A stretch of DNA of 64,000 bases from contig NZ_JAGIYZ010000023.1 in NCBI RefSeq assembly GCF_017813355.1, forward strand, positions 1-64,000, read 5' to 3'. Source of the stretch: Roseomonas nitratireducens. Its GTDB lineage: Bacteria > Pseudomonadota > Alphaproteobacteria > Acetobacterales > Acetobacteraceae. Under the pieces are notes generated by a model. The model was given only the letters and a program-made list of their open reading frames with translations. It ran no database searches and was not told the origin of the DNA. The translations under genes were made by a program, and so were the position numbers. This document shows, piece by piece, positions 20,153 to 29,575 of the stretch. Positions within the stretch are counted from its first letter, which is position 1. Every line of letters begins with the position of its first letter.

Positions 20153-20293
20153 GGCGGCGGGGTCCTCGTGTCTGGCGTAGAGATGCGCGCGCGCGGCCCC
20201 GCGCGCCAATCGGAAAACGGCATCATCGCCATCCGCCCGGCCGATGGCGCGCCGCGCCCTTGCCGCCGCGCCATCCGCGCGCGATGACGCGCC

Positions 20294-21916
20294 ATGGCCG
20301 CGACGCGCATGACGGATGTTCTGGTACTGGGCTCCGGCGGCGCGGGCCTCGTCGCCGCGCTCACGGCGGCGCGGCAGGGGCTGGCCGTCACGGTGCTGGA
20401 GAAGACCGGCCGGCTCGGCGGCACCACGGCCATGTCCGGCGCCGGCACCTGGATCCCTGCCAACCACCATGCCGAGGCCGCCGGGATCGATGACAGCCGC
20501 GCGGAAGCGCTCGCCTATATCCGCGCCGCCGCACCGGAAGGCTGGGCGGCGGAGGAGGATGCGCTGTGGCAGGCCTTCGTCGAGGCCGCGCCCGAGATGC
20601 TCCGCTTCGTCGAGGCACATTCGCCCCTGCGCTTCGCCCTGACGCCCGAGCCCGACCCGCTGCGCACGCTGCCGGGGGCCAAGGCGCGCGGGCGGATGCT
20701 GAGCCCGCTGCCGCTGAGCCGCTGGCGCGCGGGACGCTTCGCCCTGCGCATCCGCCGCTCCACCATCCCCGAGATCTTCACCTATCACGAGGCGGTGGAG
20801 ACGGACCTGTATCACCACCCTTTCCGCACCGCCTTCGAACTCTGGCCACGGCTGCTGTGGCGGCTGCTGACCAACACGCGCGGCAAGGGTACGGCGCTGG
20901 TGACCGGGCTGCTCGCCGGCTGCCGCGCGGCGGGGGTGGAGGTGCTGCTCTCCGCCCGCGCGCTCGAACTCACCCAGGATGCGGATGGCGCGGTGACCGG
21001 CGCGCTGGTCGAGCGTGGTGGCGTGCGGGAGGCGTGGTCCGCCCGCGCCGGCGTGGTCATCGCGACCGGCGGCTTCGAATGGGACGCGGCGCTGCGCGGG
21101 AAGCACTTCCCCGGGCCGGTCGACTACCTCGGCAGCCCGCCGGGCAATGACGGCGACGGGCAGCGCATGGCCCAGGCGGCGGGCGCGGCGATGGCGCGCA
21201 TGGACCAGGCGACGCTCACCCCCTCCGTCCCCACGCGCTACGAGGGAAGGCTGCTCGCCCGCCCCGTGCCCTTCCACACCGAACCCAACGCGATGCTGGT
21301 CGACCGGCACGGGCGGCGCTTCGTCAACGAGCTGGTGTTCAACATCGGCGAGGTGATCGATGCCCGCGACGCCGATGGCGCGCCGCTGCGGCTTCCCTGC
21401 TGGGTGATCAGCGACGCGGCGATGCTGGATGCGCTGCCGCCCGCGCGCTGGGCGGCGAAGGCCGATCCCGCCTGGCTGCGACGGGCGGACAGCCTCGATG
21501 CGCTCGCCGCGCTGACCGGCCTGCCGCCCGATGCGCTGGCCGACAGCGTCGCCCGCTTCAACGCAGCGGCCGAGCGTGGCGATGATGTCGATTTCGGCCG
21601 CCCCGCGCGCCCCGACCCGGCCGCGGCGGGGGACAAGCGCCGGCGCGCCGGCCTGAAGCCGATCGCGCGGCCGCCCTTCCTCGCGCTGCCCTTCAACCGC
21701 GCCATCCTCGCGACCAAGGGGGGCGCGCGCACGAATGCGCATGGGGAGGTGATGCGGCCCGATGGCAGCGTCATCCCCGGCCTGTTCGCCGCCGGCGTCG
21801 CGATGGCGAACCCGATCGGCACGCGCGGCGTGGGCACCGGCACGACGATCGGGCCGAACATGGCCTGGGGCTACATCTGCGGCATGCGGCTCGCGCGGCG
21901 GAACCGCCCGGGTTAG
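20294..21916 (+). CDS. FAD-dependent oxidoreductase, KstD/fumarate-reductase-like
   Basis: A 540-residue flavoprotein of the FAD_binding_2 family. The FAD site is VLVLGSGGAGLVAALTAARQ (about 9-28), followed by LEKTGRLGGTTAMSGAGTWI. The closing FAD motif is GLFAAGVAMANPIGTRGVGTGTTIG. The pattern is closest to 3-ketosteroid delta-1-dehydrogenases and related dehydrogenases of unknown substrate; no covalent-flavin or haem motif is seen. No steroid genes surround it, so the substrate is unknown. The start may be 20294 or the internal ATG at 20309. Its last four bases overlap the 3' end of the convergent membrane-protein gene. Confidence 0.8.
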   Translation: MAATRMTDVLVLGSGGAGLVAALTAARQGLAVTVLEKTGRLGGTTAMSGAGTWIPANHHAEAAGIDDSRAEALAYIRAAAPEGWAAEEDALWQAFVEAAPEMLRFVEAHSPLRFALTPEPDPLRTLPGAKARGRMLSPLPLSRWRAGRFALRIRRSTIPEIFTYHEAVETDLYHHPFRTAFELWPRLLWRLLTNTRGKGTALVTGLLAGCRAAGVEVLLSARALELTQDADGAVTGALVERGGVREAWSARAGVVIATGGFEWDAALRGKHFPGPVDYLGSPPGNDGDGQRMAQAAGAAMARMDQATLTPSVPTRYEGRLLARPVPFHTEPNAMLVDRHGRRFVNELVFNIGEVIDARDADGAPLRLPCWVISDAAMLDALPPARWAAKADPAWLRRADSLDALAALTGLPPDALADSVARFNAAAERGDDVDFGRPARPDPAAAGDKRRRAGLKPIARPPFLALPFNRAILATKGGARTNAHGEVMRPDGSVIPGLFAAGVAMANPIGTRGVGTGTTIGPNMAWGYICGMRLARRNRPG

Positions 21917-23115
21917 CGGCGGGGCAGCGCGGCGGCCGTCGCCGCCGCGAGCAGCATCGCCGCCACCCACCAAGCCTGCCAGGCGCCGAAGGACAGCATC
22001 GCGGTCACCGCCGCCGAGGCGAGCGCACCGGCCGCGGCGGGCGGGCAGGGCGCGCGCGCGGCCGCCACGCCGAGCGCCCAGGCGAGCCAGGCCGCGAGCA
22101 GCGCGCCGATGGCGCCGAGTTCGAGCCACACCTGCAGCGCGCCATTGTGCGGATGCAGCGGCAGGATCTGCACATGCGGCGCGGCGAAGGCGGCGCGCTG
22201 CGCGGGGTCGGTCACGCGCAGATGGTCGAGCGTTTCGGCCGGCGGATTGCCGCGCCCGCCGGGGATCTCCCGGCTCGCCTCCATGCCCCAGCCGAGGACC
22301 GGCCGCTCCGCGATGCGCTCGGCGGTGAAATCCCAGATCAGCATCCGGTGCAGGGCGGAGAAGGGCAGGCGCTCGACCGGCAGCGCGGGGATGGCGGCGA
22401 CCAGCAGCGGCATGGCGAGGGTCACCGCCGCCAGCCCGCCGCCGACCAGGCGCGGCACCAGCACCGGCGCGCGCGCCGCCGCCGCCGCGACGAGCAGGCC
22501 GAGCACGGCGGCGATCTTCGCCGTATCGCCCGGCAGCGCGACGATCACCGCGGCGCCGCCGGCCAGCAGCAGCGCGCGCGGCAGCGCCGGCCAGGGCAGG
22601 GCGATGGCGAGCGGCAGCAGCAGCGCCATGACCGAGGCGGCGGGCTTGAGGCCGAAGGCCAGCGTCGCCGGCGCTTCCGCGAGGCCGCGGACGCCGGCGC
22701 GGATGGCGTTGCCGGTCAGCGCGTCGATGCCCGCCACAGCCAGGCCAAGCGCGAGGCCGATCGCCAGCATCAGCGCCAGGCGCGCGCGCGCCGCATCCTC
22801 GCTTGCCGCCAGCGCGGTGGCGGCGCCTGCGGCCAGCAGCGCCATGCCCGCGATCGACGCGCCCGAGGTCAGCGCGCGCCCCGGCTCGATCGCCCAGAGC
22901 GCCGTGGCGCAAGCCCAGAGGCCAAGCGCGAGCCCGGCCGCGAAGGCCGCGCCGCCCGGCATCGGCAGGGCGCGCCGTGCGCGCGCGAAGGCAATGACGG
23001 TCAGCAGCAGCGCGACCAGCGCGACCGGCGCCATCGCCTTGGACTGCAGCACGACGACGAGCGGCGCGGCGAGCAGCGCGACCGCGACCGGCAGGGCGGG
23101 ATGGGTGATCTTCAC
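21913..23115 (-). CDS. O-antigen ligase-like membrane protein
   Basis: A polytopic inner-membrane protein of about 400 residues with roughly ten hydrophobic segments. The Wzy_C/O-antigen-ligase signature appears in the C-terminal half as HPHNGALQVWLELGAIGALL, and a long periplasmic loop precedes it (HRMLIWDFTAERIAERPVLGWGMEASREI). Members link or polymerise surface glycans using lipid-carried donors. The start is probably the GTG at 23115, just after the hairpin that ends the upstream aminotransferase gene; its ribosome site is weak. No other glycan genes are adjacent, except a small glycosyltransferase at 37.9 kb and the ELM1 gene at 34.7 kb. Confidence 0.78.
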   Translation of the reverse strand: MKITHPALPVAVALLAAPLVVVLQSKAMAPVALVALLLTVIAFARARRALPMPGGAAFAAGLALGLWACATALWAIEPGRALTSGASIAGMALLAAGAATALAASEDAARARLALMLAIGLALGLAVAGIDALTGNAIRAGVRGLAEAPATLAFGLKPAASVMALLLPLAIALPWPALPRALLLAGGAAVIVALPGDTAKIAAVLGLLVAAAAARAPVLVPRLVGGGLAAVTLAMPLLVAAIPALPVERLPFSALHRMLIWDFTAERIAERPVLGWGMEASREIPGGRGNPPAETLDHLRVTDPAQRAAFAAPHVQILPLHPHNGALQVWLELGAIGALLAAWLAWALGVAAARAPCPPAAAGALASAAVTAMLSFGAWQAWWVAAMLLAAATAAALPRR

Positions 23116-23125
23116 GGGGCAAGGT

Positions 23126-23152
23126 CGCCCCGGCGCGCGCGGCGCCGGGGCG
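23126..23152 (-). terminator. Hairpin after the class III aminotransferase
   Basis: CGCCCCGGCGC (23126-23136) pairs with GCGCCGGGGCG (23142-23152), an 11-base-pair stem ten bases past the aminotransferase stop. There is no T-run, so it may only weaken read-through into the downstream membrane-protein gene. Confidence 0.4.
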
Positions 23153-23161
23153 GATCGGCGG

Positions 23162-24565
23162 TCAGACCGCCGCGATGCTCTCGCGCCGGAGGTCGACCGC
23201 GAGCGCATCCAGCGCGCGGCCCACGCGGTCGAGCATCTCGGTCACTTCTTCCTTGGTGATCACCAGCGGGGGCGAGAAGCCCATGCTGTCATTCACCATG
23301 GCGCGCAGGATCACGCCCTGTTCCTCGCCATGCTTGACCAGGCGCGCGCCGGCCTTCTTCGCCGGGTCGATCGGCTTGCGCGCGGCCTTGTCGGAGGTGA
23401 GCTCGATCGCGCCGATCAGGCCCACGCCGCGCACCTCGCCCACCAGCGGGTGGTCGGTGAAGCGGCGGCGCAGCTCCGCCTGCATGTGCGCGCCCACTTC
23501 GGCGGCATGCGCGATGGTGCCCATCTCGTCGTAGATCTTCAGCGTCTCGATCGCGACGGCGGCGGAGACCGGGTGGCCGGAATAGGTGAAGCCATGGCCC
23601 CAGGTGCCGACCGTGCTGCTGCCCTCGGCGATGCCCTGGAACACCGCCTCGTTCACCATCACCGCCGAGATCGGCAGGTAGGCCGAGGACAGCGCCTTGG
23701 CGCAGACCAGGATGTCGGGCTGGATGTCGAAGGTCTGGCAGCCCCAGTAGTTGCCGGTGCGCCCGAAGCCGCAGATCACCTCGTCGGCCACGAAGAGCAT
23801 GTCGTACTTCTTCAGCACGGCCTGGATCTTGGGGAAGTAGGTGCGCGGCGGGATGATGACGCCGCCCGCGCCCATCGCCGGCTCGGCCCAGAAGGCCGCG
23901 CATTCCTCGGCGCCGCCTTCCTCGATGATGCGCGCCTCGAGTTCCTCGGCGAGGCGCGTGGCGAAGTCTTCCTCGGACTCGCCGGGCTTCGCGTTGTGGT
24001 AGTGGTGCGGCGTGCCGACATGGCAGAAGCGCCCGCCCGCGATCGGCGCGTCGAACAGCTTGTGGTTGGCCGGCAGGCCCGTGAGCGAGGCGGCGGCCAG
24101 CGTGATGCCGTGGTAGCCCTTCAGCCGCGAGAACAGCTTCTTCTTCTTCGGCCGCCCCAGCGCGTTGTTCATGTACCAGATCATCTTGATCGCGGAGTCG
24201 TTCGCCTCGGACCCCGAATTGCCGAAGAAGACCTTCGACATCGGCGCGGGCGCACGCTCGATCAGCATCTCCGCCAGGTCGATCATCGGCTCGTGCGACT
24301 TGGCGGTGAAGGAATGGTAGAAGGGCAGCTTGCGCATCTGGTCGGTCGCGGCCTTGACCAGGCGCTCGTTGTCGAAGCCGAGCGAAGCGCACCACAGCCC
24401 GGCCAGCGCCTCGATGTATTCCTTGCCCTGGTCGTCGTAGATCCGCACGCCCTTGCCGCGGCTGATCACCAGCGGGCCGTTCACCATATGCGCCTTCGCA
24501 TCGGTGTAGGGGTGCAGGACATTCGCGATGTCCCTGGCGGCATTGGAATTGCGCGGCGGTGTCAT
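23162..24565 (-). CDS. Class III (omega) aminotransferase
   Basis: PLP-dependent aminotransferase of 467 residues, in the group that moves amino groups from omega-amines such as putrescine or GABA to pyruvate. Seen: the substrate region LAGLWCASLGFDNERLVKAA, the phosphate loop FFGNSGSEANDSAIKMIWY, the cofactor Asp in FVADEVICGFGRTG (Asp261) and the Schiff-base Lys290 in CAKALSSAYLPISA. The polyamine genes elsewhere in the window make a putrescine or GABA donor plausible, but this is inference. The ATG at 24565 is preceded by GGAAGGCCC. It diverges from the molybdoenzyme gene over a 121-base gap. Confidence 0.88.
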   Translation of the reverse strand: MTPPRNSNAARDIANVLHPYTDAKAHMVNGPLVISRGKGVRIYDDQGKEYIEALAGLWCASLGFDNERLVKAATDQMRKLPFYHSFTAKSHEPMIDLAEMLIERAPAPMSKVFFGNSGSEANDSAIKMIWYMNNALGRPKKKKLFSRLKGYHGITLAAASLTGLPANHKLFDAPIAGGRFCHVGTPHHYHNAKPGESEEDFATRLAEELEARIIEEGGAEECAAFWAEPAMGAGGVIIPPRTYFPKIQAVLKKYDMLFVADEVICGFGRTGNYWGCQTFDIQPDILVCAKALSSAYLPISAVMVNEAVFQGIAEGSSTVGTWGHGFTYSGHPVSAAVAIETLKIYDEMGTIAHAAEVGAHMQAELRRRFTDHPLVGEVRGVGLIGAIELTSDKAARKPIDPAKKAGARLVKHGEEQGVILRAMVNDSMGFSPPLVITKEEVTEMLDRVGRALDALAVDLRRESIAAV

Positions 24566-24686
24566 GTCGTTGGGCCTTCCTCGGCGGCGATGGGAAGCAG
24601 TCTAGGCCCGGATCGCGGCGGTCCCCAAGGGGCGTGGTTGCCCCGCGGCGCCGCCCGCGCCACCCTCGCCGGCCGAGGAGCCCGCC

Positions 24687-26999
24687 ATGACCGAAATCAA
24701 GCCACACGCCGCCCATTGGGGCAGTTTCGACGCCGTGGTGAAGGATGGCCGCCTGGTCGGCGTCCGCCCCTTCGAGCGCGACCCCTTCCCAGGGTCCCTG
24801 ATCGAGGCGATGCCCGACATCGTCCACGCCGCCTGCCGGGTGGATCGCCCCTATGTCCGCAAGGGTTGGCTGGAAGGGCGCCGGCGCGGGCAGCTGCGCG
24901 GCGGGGATGCCTTCGTCCCTGTCTCCTGGGACCGCGCGGTGCGGCTGGTGGCGGAGGAGACGCGGCGCGTGCGGACGGAGCACGGGCCGACCTCCATCTT
25001 CGGCGGGTCCTATGGCTGGTCCTCGGCCGGGCGCTTCCACCATGCGCGTTCGCAGTTGCAGCGCTTCCTGGGCCTGGGCGGCGGCTATACGGGGCAGGTC
25101 AACGCCTATTCCTACGCAGCGGCGCAGGCGCTGCTGCCGCATGTGCTCGGCACGAACGAGGTGCTGCTCGGCCGCGTCACCGATTGGGCGGCGATCACGC
25201 GCCACGCGAAGGTCATGCTCTGCCTGGGCGGCCTGCCGCTGCGCAACGGGCTCGTCACCTCGGGCGGCGCGGCGGAACATTCGAACGAGATCAACATGCG
25301 CGCCGCGGCCGAGGCCGGGCTGCGCTTCGTCCAGGTCTCGCCCAACCGCGGCGACGTGCCGGACTGGTGCCGGGCGGAATGGATCCCGATCCGCCCCGGG
25401 ACGGACACGGCGCTGCTGCTCGCCATGGCGCATGTGGTGGTGAGCGAAGGCAAGGAGGACCGCGCCTTCCTTGCCACCCATTGCGTCGGCTGGGACAGGC
25501 TGCGCGCCTACATCATGGGCGAGGGCGACGGCACGCCGAAGACGCCCGATTGGGCCGCGCCGATCACGACCATTCCCGCCGCGCGCATCCGCGCGCTCGC
25601 GCTGGAACTCGCGGGCGTGCCCGCGATGCTGACCGCCACCTGGTCGCTGCAGCGCGCGGATTACGGGGAACAGCCCTACTGGATGCTGGCCGCCCTCGCC
25701 GCGATCCTCGGCAAGATCGGCAAGCCGGGCGAAGGCGTCGCCTACGGCTATGGCAGCGTGAACGGCATGGGCAATCCGCGGCAGGAGGTCCCCTCCTTCT
25801 CCATGCCCGCCGCGCGCAACCCGACCGGTGCCTTCATCCCCGTCGCGCGCATCACGGACATGCTCGAGAATCCGGGCGGCACCTACCACTTCAACGGGCG
25901 GGAGCAGCGCTACCCGGACACGCGCATCGTCTGGTGGGCCGGCGGCAATCCCTTCCACCACCACCAGGACCTCAACCGCATGCTGCGCGCCTGGGCGCAG
26001 GCCGAGACGATCATCGTGCAGGAGCAGCACTGGAACGCGCTCGCGCGCCATGCCGACATCGTGCTGCCGGCGACCACGACGCTCGAGCGCAACGACATCG
26101 CGAGTTCCGGCCGCGACCGCTTCCTGCGCGCCATGCACAAGGCGATCGAGCCGGTCGGGCAGGCGCGCAACGACCACGACATGCTGGCCGACATCGCCGA
26201 GGAGCTCGGCTATCGCGACCGCTTCACCGAACAGCGCAACGAGGATGCCTGGCTGCGCCACCTGTTCGAGCAATGGCGCCGGCACAGCGCGGAGCTGGGC
26301 TTCGAGACGCCCGACTTCGACACCTTCTGGGCCAAGGGCTGGTGGGAGGCCGAGCGCCCCAAGCGCGGCGCCGAATACACCCAGTTCGCCGAGTTCCGCG
26401 CCGACCCGGCCGAGAACCCGCTCGACACGCCCTCCGGCAAGGTCGAGCTGTTCAGCGAGACCGTCGCCTCCTTCGGCTATGACGACGCGCCGGGCCATCC
26501 GGCCTGGATCGAACCGCGCGAATGGCTGGGCGCGGAGGCCGCGCGGCGCTTCCCCATCCACCTGCTGTCCTTCCAGCCGGCGACGCGGCTGCATGGGCAG
26601 CTCGACCCGGGCCGCGTCGCGGCGAGCGACAAGATCGCGGGGCGGGAGCCGATCACGCTGAACCCGGAGGACGCGGCCGAGCGCGGGCTGAAGCCGGGCG
26701 ACATCGTGCGCGTCTTCAACAATCGCGGGGCATGCCTGGGCGGGCTACGCACCGATGCCGGGCTGATGCGTGGCGTGGCCATGATGGCGACCGGCGCCTG
26801 GTTCGACCCGCTGGAACCCGGCGTGCCGGGCAGCCTCTGCGTCCATGGCAACCCGAACGTGCTGACGCCGGATGTGGGCACGTCCCGCCTCGGCCAGGGG
26901 CCGTCCGCGCAATCCTGCCTGGTGCAGGTGGAGAAATGGACCGAGGCGCTGCCCCCGGTGCGCGCGCACCTGCCGCCGCGGATCGAGGAAGCGCTGTAA
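24687..26999 (+). CDS. bisC: Molybdopterin oxidoreductase, BisC/TorZ type
   Basis: Bis-MGD molybdoenzyme of the DMSO-reductase family, 770 residues. No signal peptide is present, which favours a cytoplasmic BisC-type role (reduction of biotin or methionine sulfoxides) over periplasmic TorA/DorA. The N-terminus is HAAHWGSFDAVVKDGRLVGV, with no CxxC[..]C iron-sulfur motif. The likely Mo-ligand serine is Ser113 in GGSYGWSSAGRFHHARSQ. MGD-binding stretches include WWAGGNPFHHHQDLNRMLRA, VLPATTTLERNDIASSGRDR and the C-terminal HLLSFQPATRLHGQLD with PDVGTSRLGQGPSAQSC. GAGGAGCCCGCC precedes the ATG. Mo-cofactor genes are not in the window. Confidence 0.9.
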   Translation: MTEIKPHAAHWGSFDAVVKDGRLVGVRPFERDPFPGSLIEAMPDIVHAACRVDRPYVRKGWLEGRRRGQLRGGDAFVPVSWDRAVRLVAEETRRVRTEHGPTSIFGGSYGWSSAGRFHHARSQLQRFLGLGGGYTGQVNAYSYAAAQALLPHVLGTNEVLLGRVTDWAAITRHAKVMLCLGGLPLRNGLVTSGGAAEHSNEINMRAAAEAGLRFVQVSPNRGDVPDWCRAEWIPIRPGTDTALLLAMAHVVVSEGKEDRAFLATHCVGWDRLRAYIMGEGDGTPKTPDWAAPITTIPAARIRALALELAGVPAMLTATWSLQRADYGEQPYWMLAALAAILGKIGKPGEGVAYGYGSVNGMGNPRQEVPSFSMPAARNPTGAFIPVARITDMLENPGGTYHFNGREQRYPDTRIVWWAGGNPFHHHQDLNRMLRAWAQAETIIVQEQHWNALARHADIVLPATTTLERNDIASSGRDRFLRAMHKAIEPVGQARNDHDMLADIAEELGYRDRFTEQRNEDAWLRHLFEQWRRHSAELGFETPDFDTFWAKGWWEAERPKRGAEYTQFAEFRADPAENPLDTPSGKVELFSETVASFGYDDAPGHPAWIEPREWLGAEAARRFPIHLLSFQPATRLHGQLDPGRVAASDKIAGREPITLNPEDAAERGLKPGDIVRVFNNRGACLGGLRTDAGLMRGVAMMATGAWFDPLEPGVPGSLCVHGNPNVLTPDVGTSRLGQGPSAQSCLVQVEKWTEALPPVRAHLPPRIEEAL

Positions 27000-27103
27000 C
27001 CTATTCTTCACAGGCGGACCCGTTCCCGGGTCATCCGGGTGCCGCCACATTCCCGCCGCCGCCGGACATCCTGCCGGCGCCTGCCCAAGATCGGACGGAC
27101 GCC

Positions 27104-29080
27104 ATGCCCGACACGCACCTGCCTGCCATCCCCGAGGACGAGAAGATCGACGCCTCTGAGGAGTTCGGCACATCGAACCCCGATCCGCGCCGCCCGATCG
27201 GCGAGATCATCGAGGCGCGCTACGGTCGCCGTGCGCTGCTCGGCGCCGGCGCCGCGGCCGCCGCGCTCGCCGCCCTGCCGGGCGAGGCGGAGGCGCAGGG
27301 CGTGCCGCGCACCGGCGGCCCCTCGACGCTCGGCTTCGAGGAACTCCGCCACGGCCTCGCGCAGACCGAGAGCGTTGCCGAGGGCTATGAGGTGCAGACG
27401 CTGATCCGCTGGGGCGATCCGATCCTCGCCGACGCGCCGGACTTCACGCCGGGCCGCACCACGCCCGACCAGCAGGCGCGGCAGTTCGGCTACAACAACG
27501 ACTATCTCGACTTCTTCCCGCTGCCGGCCGGGAGCAACAATTCCGAGCACGGCCTGCTCGCGGTCAATCACGAGTACACCAACACGAACCTCATGTGGCC
27601 GGGCATGGGCACCGGGCGCACCTCGGCCCTGCGCGCGAGCGCGGAGCAGGCGCGGACGGAACTGCTCGCGCACGGCATGTCGGTGGTCGAGATCCGCAAG
27701 ACCGGCGGCCGCTGGTCATATGTGAAGGAAAGCCGGCTGAACCGCCGCATCACGGGCGAGACGCCGATGCGCGTCGCCGGCCCCGCGGCCGGGCACGATG
27801 CGATGAAGACGAGCGCCGACCCGACCGGGCTGCGCGTGCTCGGCACGCTCAACAACTGCGCCGGCGGCAACACGCCCTGGGGCACGGTGCTGACGGCCGA
27901 GGAGAACTTCAACGGCTATTTCGGCGGCGCCGAGATCGCCAACCAGCAGAACCCGCAGCACGCCGCCTGGCGCCGCTACGGCCTGGCGCAGCAGTCCTGG
28001 TATTCCTGGCCGACCCACATGGATCGCTTCGACGTGGGCAAGGAGCCGAACGAGCCGAACCGCTTCGGCTGGGTGGTGGAATTCGACCCCTACGACCCGC
28101 AGAGCGAACCTGTGAAGCGCACCGCGCTCGGCCGCTTCAAGCACGAGGGCTGCCACCACGCCGTCAACAAGGACGGCCGCGTGGTGATCTACATGGGCGA
28201 CGACGAGCGCTTCGAGTTCGTCTACCGCTTCGTCACCGCCCGCCCCTTCGACCGCCAGAACCGCGCGGCCAACCGCGACCTGCTGGATGAGGGCGTGCTG
28301 TCGGTCGCGAAGCTGCACGACGACGGCAAGCTCGAGTGGTTGGACCTGGTGCATGGCCAGGGCCCGCTGACCGAGGCGAACGGCTTCCGCAGCCAGGCCG
28401 ATGTCGTCATCAACGCCCGCCAGGCGGCGAGCCTGCTCGGCGCGACCCCGATGGACCGCCCGGAGGATGTCGAGCCGAACAAGGTCACGGGGCGCGTCTA
28501 CGTCATGCTGACCAACAACGACCGCCGCACGGCGCAGCAGGTCAACGCCGCCAATCCGCGCGCGCGCAACACGCATGGCCATGTGGTCGAGATCGTCCCG
28601 CCCGGCGCCGGCACCAACGAGGTGGACCACGCCGCGAAGGAGATGCGCTGGGGCCTGTTCCTCGTCGCCGGCAAGCCGGGGATCGATGCCGGCACGCAGT
28701 ATCACCGCGCGACGGGCGAGGGCTGGCTGTCCTGCCCCGACAATTGCGCCTTCGACAGCAAGGGGCGGATCTGGATCGCGACGGACGGCGCGCCGACGGC
28801 GGCCGGCATCGCCGACGGCCTCTACGCGGCCGATACCCGCGGCGCGGGCCGGGCCCTGACCAAGCTGTTCTACCAGGCGCCGACGGGGGCGGAGGTCTGC
28901 GGGCCGCTCTTCACGCCGGATGACCGCACGGTGTTCCTCGCCATCCAGCACCCTGGCGAGGACAGCGGGTCGTCCTTCGAGCGCCCGTCCACGCGCTGGC
29001 CCGACTTCGCCGAAGGCGTGCCGCCGCGGCCCTCGGTCATCGCGATCGTGAAGAAGGATGGCGGCGTGATCGGCGACTGA
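27104..29080 (+). CDS. phoX: PhoX-family alkaline phosphatase (DUF839)
   Basis: Secreted metal-dependent phosphomonoesterase family; known PhoX uses calcium and iron. The 658-residue product has a Tat-type signal after a 40-residue lead: RYGRRALLGAG, a hydrophobic stretch, then LPGEAEAQG. Family marks: LLAVNHEYTNTNLMWPG, LNNCAGGNTPWGTVLTAEEN, KHEGCHHAVNKDGRVVIYMG with the conserved Cys, and the C-terminal SCPDNCAFDSKGRIWIATDG. The ATG at 27104 is the family start; the frame is open far upstream as a shadow of bisC. I saw no clear Pho box in the 104 bases before it, so phosphate control is not supported here. Confidence 0.92.
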   Translation: MPDTHLPAIPEDEKIDASEEFGTSNPDPRRPIGEIIEARYGRRALLGAGAAAAALAALPGEAEAQGVPRTGGPSTLGFEELRHGLAQTESVAEGYEVQTLIRWGDPILADAPDFTPGRTTPDQQARQFGYNNDYLDFFPLPAGSNNSEHGLLAVNHEYTNTNLMWPGMGTGRTSALRASAEQARTELLAHGMSVVEIRKTGGRWSYVKESRLNRRITGETPMRVAGPAAGHDAMKTSADPTGLRVLGTLNNCAGGNTPWGTVLTAEENFNGYFGGAEIANQQNPQHAAWRRYGLAQQSWYSWPTHMDRFDVGKEPNEPNRFGWVVEFDPYDPQSEPVKRTALGRFKHEGCHHAVNKDGRVVIYMGDDERFEFVYRFVTARPFDRQNRAANRDLLDEGVLSVAKLHDDGKLEWLDLVHGQGPLTEANGFRSQADVVINARQAASLLGATPMDRPEDVEPNKVTGRVYVMLTNNDRRTAQQVNAANPRARNTHGHVVEIVPPGAGTNEVDHAAKEMRWGLFLVAGKPGIDAGTQYHRATGEGWLSCPDNCAFDSKGRIWIATDGAPTAAGIADGLYAADTRGAGRALTKLFYQAPTGAEVCGPLFTPDDRTVFLAIQHPGEDSGSSFERPSTRWPDFAEGVPPRPSVIAIVKKDGGVIGD

Positions 29081-29105
29081 TCGCGCCTTGCATCGCCGAA
29101 GACGG

Positions 29106-29129
29106 GAAGGGGGCCTCGCGGCCCCCTTC
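29106..29129 (+). terminator. Bidirectional terminator-like hairpin after phoX
   Basis: GAAGGGGGCC (29106-29115) pairs with GGCCCCCTTC (29120-29129) around a TCGC loop, 25 bases past the phoX stop and seven bases before the stop of the convergent small gene. It can serve both directions. Confidence 0.55.
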
Positions 29130-29135
29130 TGCGTT

Positions 29136-29429
29136 TCACTGCGTCGCGGTCGGCGCCTGGGCGGCGCCGCTGCGCGGCGTGCGGCGCGCCGAGGCGTGCT
29201 GCGCACCGCGGTTGCGGCGGGAGGAGGTGCTGGCTTCACCACGGGCGCGGCGCTGGGCGCGGGCCTCGCTGCGCCGCGTGCGGCGGGTGGAGCTGGCGCG
29301 CGGCGCCTCGGCGCTGGCCGTGGTGGCCTCGGCGGCGGAGCTGCGTGTGCGGCCACGCGTGGCCTCGGCGGGGCTGAGCGTGCCGAGCGCCAGCACGAGG
29401 CCGGCGGCAATCAGGAAGGCGCGGAACAT
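29136..29429 (-). CDS. Small secreted Arg-rich protein, unknown
   Basis: A predicted protein of 97 residues. A signal peptide (FRAFLIAAGLVLALG, then SPAEA) is followed by about 70 residues of low-complexity Arg/Ser/Ala/Thr sequence with almost no hydrophobic core, so the mature part should be strongly basic and disordered. AAAGGA lies nine bases before the ATG at 29429; another ATG at 29435 has poor spacing. The clean signal peptide and ribosome site argue for a real gene, but such sequence can also arise in G+C-rich shadow frames. It shares the hairpin at 29106 with phoX. I do not recognise a family. Confidence 0.5.
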   Translation of the reverse strand: MFRAFLIAAGLVLALGTLSPAEATRGRTRSSAAEATTASAEAPRASSTRRTRRSEARAQRRARGEASTSSRRNRGAQHASARRTPRSGAAQAPTATQ

Positions 29430-29575
29430 GGGCATGAGTCCTTTCGACCGGGTGGACCGGAAACGTCACGGTCGGCACGGTCGGGGGCCCGCAGCCTGGA
29501 GGGAGGTCTAATCCTCCCAGCCTGTCCCAGGACTATCCGCCAAATGACTGATCGGACATGTTTCTCGCCCGCCGA

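Noticed and set aside
20294-21916. Steroid-degradation function for the KstD-like flavoprotein
   Set aside because: Only the general FAD_binding_2 pattern is seen and no other steroid gene is near.
22109-26482. Very long plus-strand open frame (1457 codons) across the O-antigen-ligase-like, aminotransferase and bisC genes
   Set aside because: It runs antisense to two recognised genes and out of frame with bisC; no domain is recognisable in it.
27000-27103. Possible Pho box before phoX
   Set aside because: No pair of CTGTCAT-like direct repeats at 11-base spacing is visible.
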